Below are positions 18,929 through 28,542 of a DNA stretch of 64,000 nt, one piece after another. The translations under genes were made by a program, and so were the position numbers. How positions within the stretch are numbered: position 1 is the first letter of the stretch; the number at the start of each line of letters is the position of its first letter. This DNA comes from Salegentibacter maritimus (GTDB lineage Bacteria > Bacteroidota > Bacteroidia > Flavobacteriales > Flavobacteriaceae), in assembly GCF_016236915.1 (NCBI RefSeq), contig NZ_JAEHOK010000015.1:36034-100033 (forward strand), given 5' to 3'. A model generated the notes under the pieces. The model worked only from the letters and a program-made list of their open reading frames with translations. It was not told the DNA's origin and did no database searches.

Positions 18929-20074
18929 TTATTTAACAAGTACAGATTTTATGGTATGAGACTTATTCACCGTCTCCTCCCATTCATCAGCAGGATTAGA
19001 ATCTTTTGTAATTCCGCCGCCAATAAACAGGCTGGCCCTATCGGCTTCTAATTTCATACAGCGAAGGTTTACAAATAATGAAGTATGCTTTAAAACACTC
19101 GCGTAGGCCTGGTTTTCCTGATTTCTTCGATTACTGCTACGTTTAATTTCTTTTTTCATATTCATTTCTCCCAAAAATCCAGAATAGAACTCACGCTTAT
19201 AGCCTTCACTTTTAAGAATAAACCTTTGTGCTTTTATCTTTGGAAGACCGCATACGGCGGGAGTTGGATGCAAAGCTAAAATTAAACTTTTAAGGTTAGA
19301 TTTTTCCAAATCCAGTATTCCCTGAATATCTGTTTGTAAATGCAATAAATTTCCAGCTTTGGTAGTATAGGGCTCTGATCTATAAATTTGGCCCGAAACC
19401 TTATCTTGCAGGTTTTCCAAAATAGAATCTGTAACAATTTGTTGCTCTTCAATTTCTTTTTCTCCCCAATTTACATTACTTGTTCCTGCAAATGCCTGCG
19501 TTCCGGCAAGAGACATGGTTTTAAACTTATTACGCTCTACATTTAAAAGGGTTTCGGGCGTGGCACCCAACCAGGTTCCTGTTTCGGGGTGGAACCAATA
19601 GTACACAAAAGCAGTCTCATATTTCTTGAGTAGATTTTTAAAAATCTCAACCGCATTAAGTTGTGTTTGCACGTCTTCTTTTCGGGATAACACTACTTTT
19701 TTAAATTCATCCTGTTGAATAGCTTCAATTCCTTGCTGAACCAATTCTTCGTGCTGTATTTTAGATTCAGTATTGGTTAACTCGGGAGGAAAATGCTGCT
19801 CTTCCTGCTTTTCTATAGCCGAAGTTGTAGGCGAATATTCTGTAGCAATACTTTCTGCACTTTCAGAAGGAACAAAAGGTGCGCTCTTAGGGTTTTCAAA
19901 AGGGGCAAAAACAAAACCGCTTTCCTCATAAGATGATGTTTGGTAAGTTTTATCTGAATCCTGAAGCAAAGCCCTTGTCAACCCATTTTTGTCATTAGGA
20001 TTTCTATATGCCACAAATGGATTTCCACTACGAATTTGCATCTCTAATTTTATAAAAAAATCTTCGCTATTCAT
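18929..20074 (-). CDS. Isochorismate synthase (chorismate-binding family)
   Basis: A 381-residue chorismate-utilising enzyme. The C-terminal half has the family core: VVLSRKEDVQ, WLGATPETLL, HPTPAVCGLPKIKA, FYSGFLGEMN and the final metal-site segment. Its place between menD and a hotdog thioesterase makes isochorismate synthase (MenF or EntC type) the best call. The first 100 residues are variable, as usual. No siderophore gene is nearby, which favours the menaquinone role. It starts 3 bp after the stop of the thioesterase gene, so the two are one operon. Confidence 0.9.
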   Translation of the reverse strand: MNSEDFFIKLEMQIRSGNPFVAYRNPNDKNGLTRALLQDSDKTYQTSSYEESGFVFAPFENPKSAPFVPSESAESIATEYSPTTSAIEKQEEQHFPPELTNTESKIQHEELVQQGIEAIQQDEFKKVVLSRKEDVQTQLNAVEIFKNLLKKYETAFVYYWFHPETGTWLGATPETLLNVERNKFKTMSLAGTQAFAGTSNVNWGEKEIEEQQIVTDSILENLQDKVSGQIYRSEPYTTKAGNLLHLQTDIQGILDLEKSNLKSLILALHPTPAVCGLPKIKAQRFILKSEGYKREFYSGFLGEMNMKKEIKRSSNRRNQENQAYASVLKHTSLFVNLRCMKLEADRASLFIGGGITKDSNPADEWEETVNKSHTIKSVLVK

Positions 20075-20077
20075 TTT

Positions 20078-20497
20078 CTACTTCTTTTTAGGCAATGCTA
20101 TGGTAGTAAGTTTTACGATAGAAATAAGGTTTTTATCCTCATCGGTAACCTTTATTTCAAAAAGTTGGGTGGTACGGCCTTTATGAACAAAGCTGGCTTT
20201 AGCATAAACAACACCTTCTGAAATACTTTTTACGTGATTGGCCGAAATTTCAATCCCGCGAACATAAAATTTATCGGTATCCAAAAAAACATAGCTTGCC
20301 AAACTCCCTACACTCTCTGCCAAAGCCACACTGGCCCCACCGTGCAATATACCATCGGGCTGGTGAACTTTTGAAGTAACCGGCATTTTAGCGATTAGAT
20401 AGTCTTCTCCTACCTCGGTAAACTCTATCTCAAGAGTTTCCATAAGCGTATTTTTACAAACTTTTTTAGAAAGCTCCAGAAGTTCTTCTTTGGTCAT
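20078..20497 (-). CDS. Hotdog-fold thioesterase, candidate DHNA-CoA thioesterase
   Basis: A 139-residue PaaI-type hotdog protein, counted from the ATG at 20497 (MTKEELLELS); an in-frame upstream start would add 17 residues of no family likeness. The active-site segment HGGASVALAESVGSLAS (HGG and the catalytic Glu) is intact, followed by EISANHVKSISEGVVYAKA. Because it is the first gene of an operon with isochorismate synthase, and next to menD, I infer that it hydrolyses 1,4-dihydroxy-2-naphthoyl-CoA, the otherwise missing step after MenB. The fold is sure; the substrate is inferred from context. Confidence 0.8.
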   Translation of the reverse strand: MTKEELLELSKKVCKNTLMETLEIEFTEVGEDYLIAKMPVTSKVHQPDGILHGGASVALAESVGSLASYVFLDTDKFYVRGIEISANHVKSISEGVVYAKASFVHKGRTTQLFEIKVTDEDKNLISIVKLTTIALPKKK

Positions 20498-20633
20498 AGC
20501 AATAAGATTGGTTTCTTTGCAGGCCACCTCGGGTAAACCGAGAGGCACTTTATAAAAATCTTTTTGATTCGCAGCAAGCTTCGAATCATTTAAGCCTTTA
20601 TTATTGAGTAAAAATACAAAACCGCCCTAAAAG

Positions 20634-21269
20634 ATGAGTATTGAAAAGGAGCTTTCTTATCAAATTACCAATACGTATAGTGTTTTAAACCATTTCACTG
20701 AAAAAACAAAAACGGTATGGCTGGTTTGCCACGGAATTGGTTATTTGAGTCGCTATTTTCTTCGGCATTTTTATCATTTAAATACTGAAGAAAATTATGT
20801 GATCGCCCCACAGGCACAATCCAAATATTATCTCAACAACCAATATAAACACGTAGGTGCCTCCTGGCTTACCAAAGAAAGAACCGAGGCCGAAATAGAA
20901 AATGTACTAAATTATTTAGATGGGGTTTATACAGCCGAAAATCTTAAAAATGCACCAAGGCTTATTATTTTGGGGTATTCTCAAGGAGTTTCGGTGGTAA
21001 CTCGTTGGATAGCCTCCCGTGAAATTAATTGCGAAGAACTGATTATGCATTCAGGAAAAGTTCCAGCCGAATTAACAAGAGAAAGCTTTCAGTTTTTAAA
21101 AAACACTAACTTCAGTTTTATTTATGGAACCGAAGATGAATACTTGAAAAACGGAATTATTAAAGTGGAAAAAGAGCGATTAAAAGATCTTTTTCCACAA
21201 AATTTTAAAATAAAAACCTACAAAGGTGGTCACGAATTTAATACTGAACTTATAACGGAATTTGCTTAA
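20634..21269 (+). CDS. Alpha/beta-hydrolase, YpfH-like esterase
   Basis: A 211-residue cytosolic serine hydrolase of the phospholipase/carboxylesterase type. The nucleophile is Ser116 in GYSQG, the acid is probably Asp168 (YGTEDEY) and the base His200 (KGGHEF), all in the usual order. The oxyanion segment is VCHGIGYLSRYF. No signal peptide. It is divergent from the thioesterase gene and 34 bp upstream of the Nramp-like gene, with which it probably forms a transcript. The substrate is unknown. Confidence 0.82.
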   Translation: MSIEKELSYQITNTYSVLNHFTEKTKTVWLVCHGIGYLSRYFLRHFYHLNTEENYVIAPQAQSKYYLNNQYKHVGASWLTKERTEAEIENVLNYLDGVYTAENLKNAPRLIILGYSQGVSVVTRWIASREINCEELIMHSGKVPAELTRESFQFLKNTNFSFIYGTEDEYLKNGIIKVEKERLKDLFPQNFKIKTYKGGHEFNTELITEFA

Positions 21270-21303
21270 ATTGACTTTTCGGCTATACATTCAAAGCTTT
21301 TAA

Positions 21304-22572
21304 ATGAAACAAAAAATTAATTCTAAAAAATCTATCCTAAAAAGTATAGGACCGGGCTTTTTGTTAGCCGGGGCTGCAATTGGTGTCTCACATTTAGTGC
21401 AGGCCACAAGGGCCGGTGCCGATTACGGTTTTATCTTAATTTGGGTTTTAATTATAGCCTGTGTTTCAAAATATCCATTTCTGGAATTTGGTTCTCGTTT
21501 TGCCGCAGGTACCGGAAACCATTTAATTACCGGCTACAAAAAACTCGGAAAATTCCCTTATTGGATTTATATCCTAATCACCATAGGAAGTATGTTCATT
21601 ATACAAGCTGCAGTAACCATTGTCACTGCCGGTTTAGCCGAGCGTTTATTTAATTTTGGTTGGCCGCCATTTCTATGGAGCGCAATTATTCTTATTGCCT
21701 GTATTACTCTGCTTTTAATAGGAAAATATCCCGGCCTCGATAAAAGCATGAAAATTATCGTTACGGTATTAACCCTTGCAACCCTGGCTGCCGTTATCCT
21801 GGCCTTTAGCCCCGAAACTATAAATAATGCAATAAGCACACAGCCACCTTCGCTTTGGACAACAGCAAGCCTGGGGTTTATAATCGCTTTTATGGGCTGG
21901 ATGCCTATTCCTCTTGATGCTTCGGTGTGGCATTCTATATGGACTCGCGAAAAAGCCAGCCAGAACAAAAACAAAATTTCGGTTAAAGGAGCTTTTGCCG
22001 ATTTTAACCTGGGATATCTTTCGGCCGCATTTATTGGTTTACTTTTCTTTTTACTGGGAGTTTTAGTAATGTTTGGCAGCGGTACTTCATTCTCCAGCAA
22101 CAGTGTAGAATTTTCAAGTCAGTTGGTGGATTTATACGGAAAGACCCTTGGCGAATGGAGCAAACCTTTAATATCGGCAGCTGCTTTTATTACCATGTTA
22201 AGTACGGTTATAACAGTTACTGATGCCTATCCAAGAGTGATTTCAGAATTAAAAGATCCTGAAAAAGATAAACCTGAAGATAAAAAAGGCAAATGGCAGG
22301 TATACCGTGTTTCTATCTTTATTATCCCTATTCTTTCACTTTCAATTTTGTATTTTCTTTCAGGATCATTTACCATTTTGGTAGATTTTGCTGCCGGACT
22401 TTCATTTCTTTCAGCTCCCTTTCTGGCCTGGTTTAATTACAAACTGGTAAGCGGAGAACAAATGCCGGAAAAACATAGGCCGGGAAAAAATTATAAAATT
22501 TTCAGCTTAGTTTGTTTTGCGCTTTTAGTGGCCTTTAACTTTGTGTATTTATATTATAATTTTTTGACTTAG
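21304..22572 (+). CDS. Nramp-family transporter with altered metal-binding motif
   Basis: A 422-residue inner-membrane protein with about 11 hydrophobic segments and the Nramp fold pattern (SIGPGFLLAGAAIG at TM1; IAFMGWMPIPLDASVWHS at TM6). The DPGN motif of TM1 that binds the metal in Mn/Fe Nramps is missing; GVSH stands in its place. The TM6 Met of the MPH motif is also not in its usual setting. It belongs to a divergent Nramp branch, and its substrate may not be Mn or Fe. It follows the esterase gene closely. Confidence 0.82.
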   Translation: MKQKINSKKSILKSIGPGFLLAGAAIGVSHLVQATRAGADYGFILIWVLIIACVSKYPFLEFGSRFAAGTGNHLITGYKKLGKFPYWIYILITIGSMFIIQAAVTIVTAGLAERLFNFGWPPFLWSAIILIACITLLLIGKYPGLDKSMKIIVTVLTLATLAAVILAFSPETINNAISTQPPSLWTTASLGFIIAFMGWMPIPLDASVWHSIWTREKASQNKNKISVKGAFADFNLGYLSAAFIGLLFFLLGVLVMFGSGTSFSSNSVEFSSQLVDLYGKTLGEWSKPLISAAAFITMLSTVITVTDAYPRVISELKDPEKDKPEDKKGKWQVYRVSIFIIPILSLSILYFLSGSFTILVDFAAGLSFLSAPFLAWFNYKLVSGEQMPEKHRPGKNYKIFSLVCFALLVAFNFVYLYYNFLT

Positions 22573-22604
22573 TTTTTTAATCAAATGATTCTTGCACACT
22601 AAGT

Positions 22605-22705
22605 TCACCTTAAGTAAACTACCTCTTGGCAAGCCCACGAGGCATTCGTTGGAAACAATTTTTTAATTTCGAGGCAAGCCCCGGGGTATTAAATCCTTTG
22701 GCGGT
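22605..22705. repeat. Dispersed repeat, family B
   Basis: Two arms are visible: GGCAAGCCCACGAGGCATTC and GAGGCAAGCCCCGGGGTATT, then TTTGGCGGTGCC. Related pieces occur at 25884-25935, 28311-28353, 29575-29600 and 35858-35895, always between genes. The best copy (35862) holds the palindrome GAGGCAAGCCTC followed by GGGATATTAA. It looks like a second small palindromic repeat family, different from family A. Confidence 0.5.
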
Positions 22706-22710
22706 GCCAA

Positions 22711-23343
22711 TTAAACACAGGAATTTTTATCAACCGAAAACACTTTTTCTTTTAATACTTCAATATCACCATTAGCTGTAAGCTTAAGGTGATACCTATT
22801 GGTTTGAATTGGCGTGCAATAACTAACAGTTTTTAATACTATAAGTTCAAAACCGGAATTTGTAGCTTTTATAGCACCGCCATCAATATCATTAATTCTA
22901 TAATAATAATCGTTTGCACGAATCCAAAGCAAAGCCTCTTCCTTTGTATTTATAGCACCTAAAAATTGCAGTAAATCGTCTGTAGAAGCAACCAGGTTGT
23001 TTTCATTATCGGCTTGATATTTTAAATAATAAAAACATAATCCCGGTAAGCAACTGGGAGCAAAACCGTATTCCGGTTTTAAATTGTTAAACTCCTCCTT
23101 GCACATATCGTCTTCTTCACTGGCACATAGCACTCCGTTTTGACTTATAATTTTTTCGTTAAAATCATTCGGGCCGTTTACCAAAGCATATACAAGCTCC
23201 CAATAATTGTTTTCTATACCGGGATCCAGGTCATGAAAAGGATATTCCTCTGAAATTGGCTCAAAGCCTTTGGTAGAAATAGTGTCGTCAGTACTACAGG
23301 AAACAAAAAGAACGAGTGTAAAAAACAATATTGATATTTTCAT
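22711..23343 (-). CDS. Hypothetical lipoprotein
   Basis: A 210-residue protein with an SPII signal (hydrophobic stretch then LFVSC, Cys at residue 16) followed by STDD, an acidic start that fits surface export in flavobacteria. Cys residues in pairs (CASEEDDMC and CLPGLC) could form disulfides. No family recognised. It stands alone, with its own region of repeats upstream and a family B repeat downstream. Confidence 0.75.
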   Translation of the reverse strand: MKISILFFTLVLFVSCSTDDTISTKGFEPISEEYPFHDLDPGIENNYWELVYALVNGPNDFNEKIISQNGVLCASEEDDMCKEEFNNLKPEYGFAPSCLPGLCFYYLKYQADNENNLVASTDDLLQFLGAINTKEEALLWIRANDYYYRINDIDGGAIKATNSGFELIVLKTVSYCTPIQTNRYHLKLTANGDIEVLKEKVFSVDKNSCV

Positions 23344-23397
23344 AATAATCGATTTCTTAATAGATACAAAATCCCTAAAAAGTTGCGTTTAAAAATA

Positions 23398-23433
23398 AAA
23401 AAAGCGCAATCAATTTAATGATTACGCTTTTTG
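23398..23433 (-). terminator. Terminator-like hairpin between dnaK and the lipoprotein gene
   Basis: AAAAAGCG pairs with CGCTTTTT and AATCA with TGATT, with one mismatch between; on the minus strand a long T-rich run follows. It would end dnaK transcription about 360 nt after the stop codon, just before the next leftward gene. Confidence 0.65.
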
Positions 23434-23460
23434 GTATTATTATTTAAGCTCGATTTTTAA

Positions 23461-23745
23461 AGATCCCGAAACAAGTTCGGGGTAAGCGATTCGCACACTT
23501 TTCAAAAATTCCAAACTAAAATTGAAATTTTCGAGGAGGCTGTCTGAAAAGTCTATTCTCGTCAAGCTGAACTTGTTTCAGCTTCTAACATGTTTTTAAT
23601 TACCAATACGTTAGATCTTGAAATAAATTCAAGATGACGGTTTTAAAACCTTTTCTGACAGCTTCAAGCGATTCGCACATTTTTCAAAAACTCCAAACGA
23701 AAATTGAATTTTTCGAGATCCCGAAACAAGTTCGGGATAAGCGAT
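23461..23745. repeat. Cluster of family A palindromic repeats after dnaK
   Basis: Contains a full family A element at 23560-23639 (GTCAAGCTGAACTTGTTTCA, spacer, then TTAGATCTTGAAATAAATTC and GATGACGG). On both sides lies a direct repeat with the palindrome CCCGAAACAAGTTCGGG followed by AAGCGATTCGCAC (23463 and 23719). No gene is present here. Confidence 0.7.
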
Positions 23746-23750
23746 TCGCA

Positions 23751-23783
23751 CATTTTTACAAGCGCTTTGCGCTTGTAAAAATG
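23751..23783 (-). terminator. Perfect 15-bp-arm hairpin after dnaK
   Basis: CATTTTTACAAGCGC and GCGCTTGTAAAAATG form a perfect inverted repeat around TTT, 10 bp beyond the dnaK stop codon. It lacks a following T tract, so it is more likely a 3'-end stabiliser or weak terminator than a full intrinsic terminator. Confidence 0.5.
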
Positions 23784-23792
23784 GCTCTCTGC

Positions 23793-25721
23793 TTACTTCA
23801 CTTCTTCAAAATCTACGTCTTCTACGTCGTCTCCGCTTTTAGAGTTTCCTTCGGCTTGCTGGCCGCCTTCGGCTCCGGTAGCACCTTGTTGTGGTCCTGC
23901 CTGGCCTCCCTGGGCTTCAGCTTGTGCTTTATACATTTCTTCGGAAGCAGTTTTCCAGGCTTCGTTCAATTTGTCTAAAGCAGGAGTAATTTGATCCAAC
24001 TCTTTAGTTTCGTAAGCTTTCTTCAATTCTTCTAAAGCTTCTTCTACCGGCTTTTTCTTATCTTCAGAAATCTTATCGCCAAATTCTTTTAACTGCTTTT
24101 CAGTTTGGAAAATCATAGCATCAGCTTCGTTAAGCTTATCTACTTTTTCTTTGGCTTTCTTATCGGCATCAGCATTTGCTTCAGCTTCCTTCTTCATTTT
24201 CTCGATTTCTTCCTCGGTTAACCCTGAAGATGCTTCAATACGAATATCCTGAGATTTTCCGGTTGCTTTATCGGTAGCACTTACTTTAATGATACCATTG
24301 GCATCAATATCAAAAGTTACTTCAATTTGAGGTGTTCCTCTTGGCGCTGGTGGAATTCCGTCTAAGTGGAATCTACCAATAGTCTTGTTATCGGCCGCCA
24401 TTGGACGCTCCCCTTGCAATACATGAATTTCTACTGATGGCTGATTGTCGGCCGCGGTAGAGAATGTTTGCGATTTCTTGGTAGGAATGGTAGTATTGGC
24501 TTCAATAAGTTTTGTGTTCACTCCTCCCATAGTTTCAATACCTAAAGAAAGTGGTGTAACGTCAAGTAGCAATACATCTTTTACATCTCCGGTAAGTACA
24601 CCACCCTGGATAGCTGCACCAATAGCAACAACCTCATCTGGGTTTACTCCTTTAGAAGGTTTTTTACCAAAGAATGCTTCTACTTCTTCCTGAATTTTAG
24701 GAATACGGGTAGAACCACCAACAAGAATTACCTCGTCGATATCGCTTTTTGAAAGCCCGGCATCACTAAGTGATTTTTTAACAGGCTCCATAGAACGAGT
24801 CACCAACTCTGCAGCCAATTGCTCAAACTTAGAACGGGTAATTGTTTCTACAAGGTGCTTTGGGCCACTTGAAGTTGCAGTTACATAAGGTAAGTTAATT
24901 TCAGTTTGACTTGAAGAAGACAACTCGATTTTAGCTTTTTCTGCAGCTTCTTTTAAACGCTGAAGTGCCATTGGGTCTTTTCTAAGATCTATATCTTCAG
25001 CCTTTTGGAAAGTATCTGCAAGATAGTCTATTAACACCTCATCAAAATCATCACCACCAAGGTGCGTATCACCATTTGTAGATAATACTTCAAATACACC
25101 ATCGCCTAATTCAAGGATAGAGATATCAAAAGTACCTCCACCAAGGTCATAAACTGCAATTTTTTGATCCTGGGATTTCTTATCTAAACCGTATGCAAGC
25201 GCAGCTGCAGTAGGCTCGTTTATAATTCGGCTTACTTTTAAACCTGCAATCTCCCCGGCTTCTTTTGTAGCCTGGCGCTGAGAATCGTTAAAATATGCCG
25301 GTACGGTAATTACTGCTTCATTTACTTCCTGCCCAAGGTAATCTTCTGCTGTTTTCTTCATTTTCTGAAGTACCATTGCAGAAAGTTCTTGTGGAGTATA
25401 TTTTCTACCATCTATTTCTACACGAGGTGTATCGTTATCACCTTTTACTACTTTATAAGGTACCCTACCGGCTTCTTTAGAAGACTCAGAGTATTTATTC
25501 CCCATAAAACGCTTAATAGAAGAAATGGTTTTGGTTGGGTTAGTAACTGCCTGACGCTTGGCCGGGTCACCAACTTTTATTTCGCCACCTTCTACAAAAG
25601 CAATTACAGAAGGGGTAGTTCTTTTTCCTTCAGCATTAGGTATTACCGTTGGTTCATTTCCTTCCATTACGGAAACGCACGAGTTGGTAGTACCTAAATC
25701 AATTCCAATTATTTTACTCAT
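23793..25721 (-). CDS. dnaK: DnaK, Hsp70 chaperone
   Basis: ATP-dependent chaperone, 642 residues, full length. The N-terminal ATPase begins with [13 protein letters not shown] and holds [12 protein letters not shown] and [10 protein letters not shown]; the substrate domain starts near residue 390 ([17 protein letters not shown]); the helical lid ends in a Gly/Gln-rich linker and the acidic tail [12 protein letters not shown]. It is a single gene: neither grpE nor dnaJ is beside it, which is usual in Bacteroidota. The 430-bp upstream region is described separately. Confidence 0.98.
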   Translation of the reverse strand: MSKIIGIDLGTTNSCVSVMEGNEPTVIPNAEGKRTTPSVIAFVEGGEIKVGDPAKRQAVTNPTKTISSIKRFMGNKYSESSKEAGRVPYKVVKGDNDTPRVEIDGRKYTPQELSAMVLQKMKKTAEDYLGQEVNEAVITVPAYFNDSQRQATKEAGEIAGLKVSRIINEPTAAALAYGLDKKSQDQKIAVYDLGGGTFDISILELGDGVFEVLSTNGDTHLGGDDFDEVLIDYLADTFQKAEDIDLRKDPMALQRLKEAAEKAKIELSSSSQTEINLPYVTATSSGPKHLVETITRSKFEQLAAELVTRSMEPVKKSLSDAGLSKSDIDEVILVGGSTRIPKIQEEVEAFFGKKPSKGVNPDEVVAIGAAIQGGVLTGDVKDVLLLDVTPLSLGIETMGGVNTKLIEANTTIPTKKSQTFSTAADNQPSVEIHVLQGERPMAADNKTIGRFHLDGIPPAPRGTPQIEVTFDIDANGIIKVSATDKATGKSQDIRIEASSGLTEEEIEKMKKEAEANADADKKAKEKVDKLNEADAMIFQTEKQLKEFGDKISEDKKKPVEEALEELKKAYETKELDQITPALDKLNEAWKTASEEMYKAQAEAQGGQAGPQQGATGAEGGQQAEGNSKSGDDVEDVDFEEVK

Positions 25722-26124
25722 AACTTTATACGTTGAATTTTATATTATTGATTTCAATTCTTCGAAGTCTTAAAGTCAATCTTTATGCCAGCGAAAAACT
25801 TATGACAGGTTGTCATTTTTTCAATCAGGCACTTGTCAAATATGCGCTTTTCCTTGTAATAAAAAGTAAGTCAACACACGTCAGGTTCCCTTGTAATAAA
25901 TTACATCCTGGCAAGTTAAGGAGGCATTAAATGGAATATTTTTTAATTCGGGGCAGTTGTAAGAGTATTTGTTTATCAACTAAAACACGTTAAGAATACT
26001 ATTGAATTTGAAATATTTGCTCAGCATAAAGATGTTAGCAGTTTTTAATTTTTAATGTGATTTACTATTCACGAAATCGTTTTAATATTTCAATAAAACA
26101 TTCTCTTTCATGTTAGCAAATCCT
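25722..26124. other. Shared upstream region of dnaK and sdaA
   Basis: About 400 bp with no gene. It contains the palindrome ATGACA-GGT-TGTCAT (25802-25816), 81 bp upstream of the dnaK start and a possible operator, and a piece of repeat family B (25884-25935). A rightward open frame at 25733-25930 has no coding signs. No clear dnaK promoter was found; CATATTTG on the minus strand near 25838 differs from the -7 consensus by one base. Confidence 0.45.
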
Positions 26125-26132
26125 TACTTTTG
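26125..26132 (+). promoter_or_regulatory. sdaA promoter, -7 element TACTTTTG
   Basis: TACTTTTG fits TAnnTTTG and lies 22 bp before the ATG at 26154, giving a short leader. The -33 element is weak. AGGAG at 26142-26146 is one of the few Shine-Dalgarno-like sites here. Confidence 0.6.
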
Positions 26133-26153
26133 CGGTAAAATAGGAGATTTATA

Positions 26154-27587
26154 ATGCGGAAAATTGAATGTATTAGCGTTTTTGATATGTTGAAGGTTGG
26201 TGTAGGTCCCTCCAGTTCACATACCTTAGGTCCCTGGCGAGCTGCCCAAAGATGGATTGCAGAGTTAAAGAAAAAAAGAACTTTTGAAGAAGTTAAACAT
26301 ATTCACATAGATCTTTATGGCTCTCTTTCGCTTACCGGAGTGGGTCACGCTACCGATATTGCTACTATTTTAGGGCTTTGCGGACATGATCCTGTAACTA
26401 TGGACATTTCTATTATTGATTCTGAAATCCAAAACATCAAAGAATCAAAGAAACTTCTACTTAATGGTGAAAAGAGCATTGATTTTAGTATCACTAACGA
26501 TATAAAATTCAATAAGAAATTCCTTGAATTTCATCCTAATGGAATGACATTCCGTGCAGAACTTAAAAGCGGTAAAAAAACATCCTCATCTTTTTATTCT
26601 ATTGGTGGCGGTTTCGTGGTAAAGAAAGAACGTAAAAACGCCAGTAAGAAAATGAAAAGCTTTATGGAGTTTCCATTTTCTATTGAAAAAGCTACCGAAC
26701 TACTGGCCTATTGTAAATCTGAAAACAAGCCTATTTCTGATATTGTTCTTGAAAATGAAAAATCCCTTAGAAGCGAAGAAGAAATAAACGCCGGTTTAAA
26801 GCAAATTTGGGATGTAATGCTAGAATCTATGTACATTGGTTGCCATACCGAAGGTACACTACCCGGCGGCCTTAACGTAAAACGCCGCTCTTTTGAAATG
26901 CACCAACGTCTTATTGACGAAGAAAAATATGATTCTCCTGAAGATTGGATTACCGCGATTAGAAGGACCGAAGTAAAGTTTAGGCAAATTCTTAAATGGG
27001 TTAGCTGCTTTGCCATAAGCGTTAACGAAGTAAACGCGTCTTTGGGACGTGTGGTTACCGCACCCACCAATGGTAGCGCAGGTACTGTTCCTGCAGTGAT
27101 GATGTATTATATGGTGATAGAAAACCACAAAGCTACTTTTGAAGATATGAAGCGTTTTATGCTGGTAGCAGGTGAGATTGGCAGTCTGTTTAAAAAAGGA
27201 GCCACTATTTCTGCCGCTATGGGCGGTTGCCAGGCAGAGATAGGTGTATCATCGGCGATGGCGGCCGGTGGATTAACAGAACTACTGGGAGGAACCCCGG
27301 AACAAGTACTTATGGCTGCCGAAATTGCTATGGAACACCATCTGGGCCTAACCTGCGACCCTATAGCCGGTTTAGTACAGGTGCCCTGTATTGAAAGAAA
27401 TGCCATGGGCGCCATAAAAGCCATTAATGCGGCAGAAATAGCCCTGGAAAGCGATGCAACAAAAGCAAAAGTACCTCTGGATAAAGTGATTGAGACTATG
27501 TGGGATACCGCCAAAGATATGAATTCGAAATATAAAGAAACTTCAGAAGGCGGCCTCGCAGTTAAAGTGAATTTAAGCGATTGTTAG
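26154..27587 (+). CDS. sdaA: L-serine dehydratase, single-chain iron-sulfur type
   Basis: Deaminates L-serine to pyruvate and ammonia using an oxygen-sensitive [4Fe-4S] cluster. At 477 residues it holds the beta domain (N-terminal, VFDMLKVGVGPSSSHTLGPW) and the alpha domain in one chain. The alpha part has the conserved Cys residues in AMGGCQAEIGVSSAMAAGG, LTCDPIAGLVQVPC and the APTNGSAGTVPAV segment that binds substrate. A single gene with its own promoter; the CPBP gene 44 bp downstream may be read through. Confidence 0.96.
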   Translation: MRKIECISVFDMLKVGVGPSSSHTLGPWRAAQRWIAELKKKRTFEEVKHIHIDLYGSLSLTGVGHATDIATILGLCGHDPVTMDISIIDSEIQNIKESKKLLLNGEKSIDFSITNDIKFNKKFLEFHPNGMTFRAELKSGKKTSSSFYSIGGGFVVKKERKNASKKMKSFMEFPFSIEKATELLAYCKSENKPISDIVLENEKSLRSEEEINAGLKQIWDVMLESMYIGCHTEGTLPGGLNVKRRSFEMHQRLIDEEKYDSPEDWITAIRRTEVKFRQILKWVSCFAISVNEVNASLGRVVTAPTNGSAGTVPAVMMYYMVIENHKATFEDMKRFMLVAGEIGSLFKKGATISAAMGGCQAEIGVSSAMAAGGLTELLGGTPEQVLMAAEIAMEHHLGLTCDPIAGLVQVPCIERNAMGAIKAINAAEIALESDATKAKVPLDKVIETMWDTAKDMNSKYKETSEGGLAVKVNLSDC

Positions 27588-27631
27588 CCTGTTTACAGTT
27601 TTAAATTGCAGTAATATTTAAAATAAAAATC

Positions 27632-28309
27632 TTGCAGTTTCCTAAAATACCACCTAAAGTCGGTAACCTGTTTCGCAATTATTGGTTGATGATAGGATCC
27701 TATTTTCTGTTTTTCTTTTTAATGGGGTTCTTAAATACTTTTTTACCCGACTTAGACCTGGAAAAATATCAGCAAACCGAGTTATTTAATTTAATGAACG
27801 AAAGTCCCCTGGCTTTTGTTATTATGGCAGTGATTATTGCCCCGGTGTTGGAAGAAAGTATGTTTAGAACGCTTATTAAACCCTCTTTTACCGAAATACA
27901 TATTTTCTGTTGTGCTTTGCTTGCCTTTTTCGGCTTAGGTTTTATACCCCAGGAGGCTGATTCTTTGCTAAAATATGGACTGGTAATTTTAGCGGCTATT
28001 ATCATCTTTCTTTTCTTGCAATCTCTTAAACCTTCACGAATCATTAGAATATTCCGTATTCTTCTATACCGATATTATAGAGTTGTATGGCTGCTTACCG
28101 CGGCTCTTTTTGGTTTGGTTCACATCTGGAATTATGTTGAAGGTTGGCAATTTGATCTCATTTTATTTCTCTTAATTTTTCCAAGAATTATTGCTGGTTA
28201 CTTTTTTGGAAAAATAAAAATTGAAAACAATAGCCTTATTTGGCCAATTGCCATGCACGCTATGAATAATGGTGTTGTGGTTATATTTCTTCTCCCAAAG
28301 ATTTTGTAA
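27632..28309 (+). CDS. CPBP family intramembrane metalloprotease-like protein
   Basis: A 225-residue inner-membrane protein with five or more hydrophobic segments. The three CPBP/Abi motifs are present in order: the EE pair with Arg (PVLEESMFR, about 70-78), FGLVHIWN (second motif, His), and HAMNNGV near the end (third motif, His and Asn). These form the active site of Rce1-like glutamate proteases. The start is TTG at 27632; no ATG gives the full first membrane segment. Substrate unknown. It follows sdaA, with family B repeat sequence right after its stop. Confidence 0.85.
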   Translation: MQFPKIPPKVGNLFRNYWLMIGSYFLFFFLMGFLNTFLPDLDLEKYQQTELFNLMNESPLAFVIMAVIIAPVLEESMFRTLIKPSFTEIHIFCCALLAFFGLGFIPQEADSLLKYGLVILAAIIIFLFLQSLKPSRIIRIFRILLYRYYRVVWLLTAALFGLVHIWNYVEGWQFDLILFLLIFPRIIAGYFFGKIKIENNSLIWPIAMHAMNNGVVVIFLLPKIL

Positions 28310-28542
28310 AAGAAGTAAACTAGCTCGGGGTATTACAGCCGTTAGCGGTGCCAATAAATGTTGGCAAATAAGCAGACTTAAACTCACCTCTCCGGTAATT
28401 CCTAATCTTCTCTACTCCAAGCATAAGAAAATCAAAACATTACTAGCCTAAAAATAGATTTGCAATTTATTCTATAAAATTTTCGGGTCGGGTATTTTTA
28501 TGCGTTTAAATTACTTCTTTATCTTTAACCAAAATTCTAAGT

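Noticed and set aside
25740..25800. Sigma-54-like TGGCAT-N5-TTGA sequence upstream of dnaK on the minus strand
   Set aside because: The -12 GC is missing, so it does not meet the consensus.
25733..25930. Rightward open frame between dnaK and sdaA
   Set aside because: It spans the dnaK regulatory region and a repeat piece, with no coding character.
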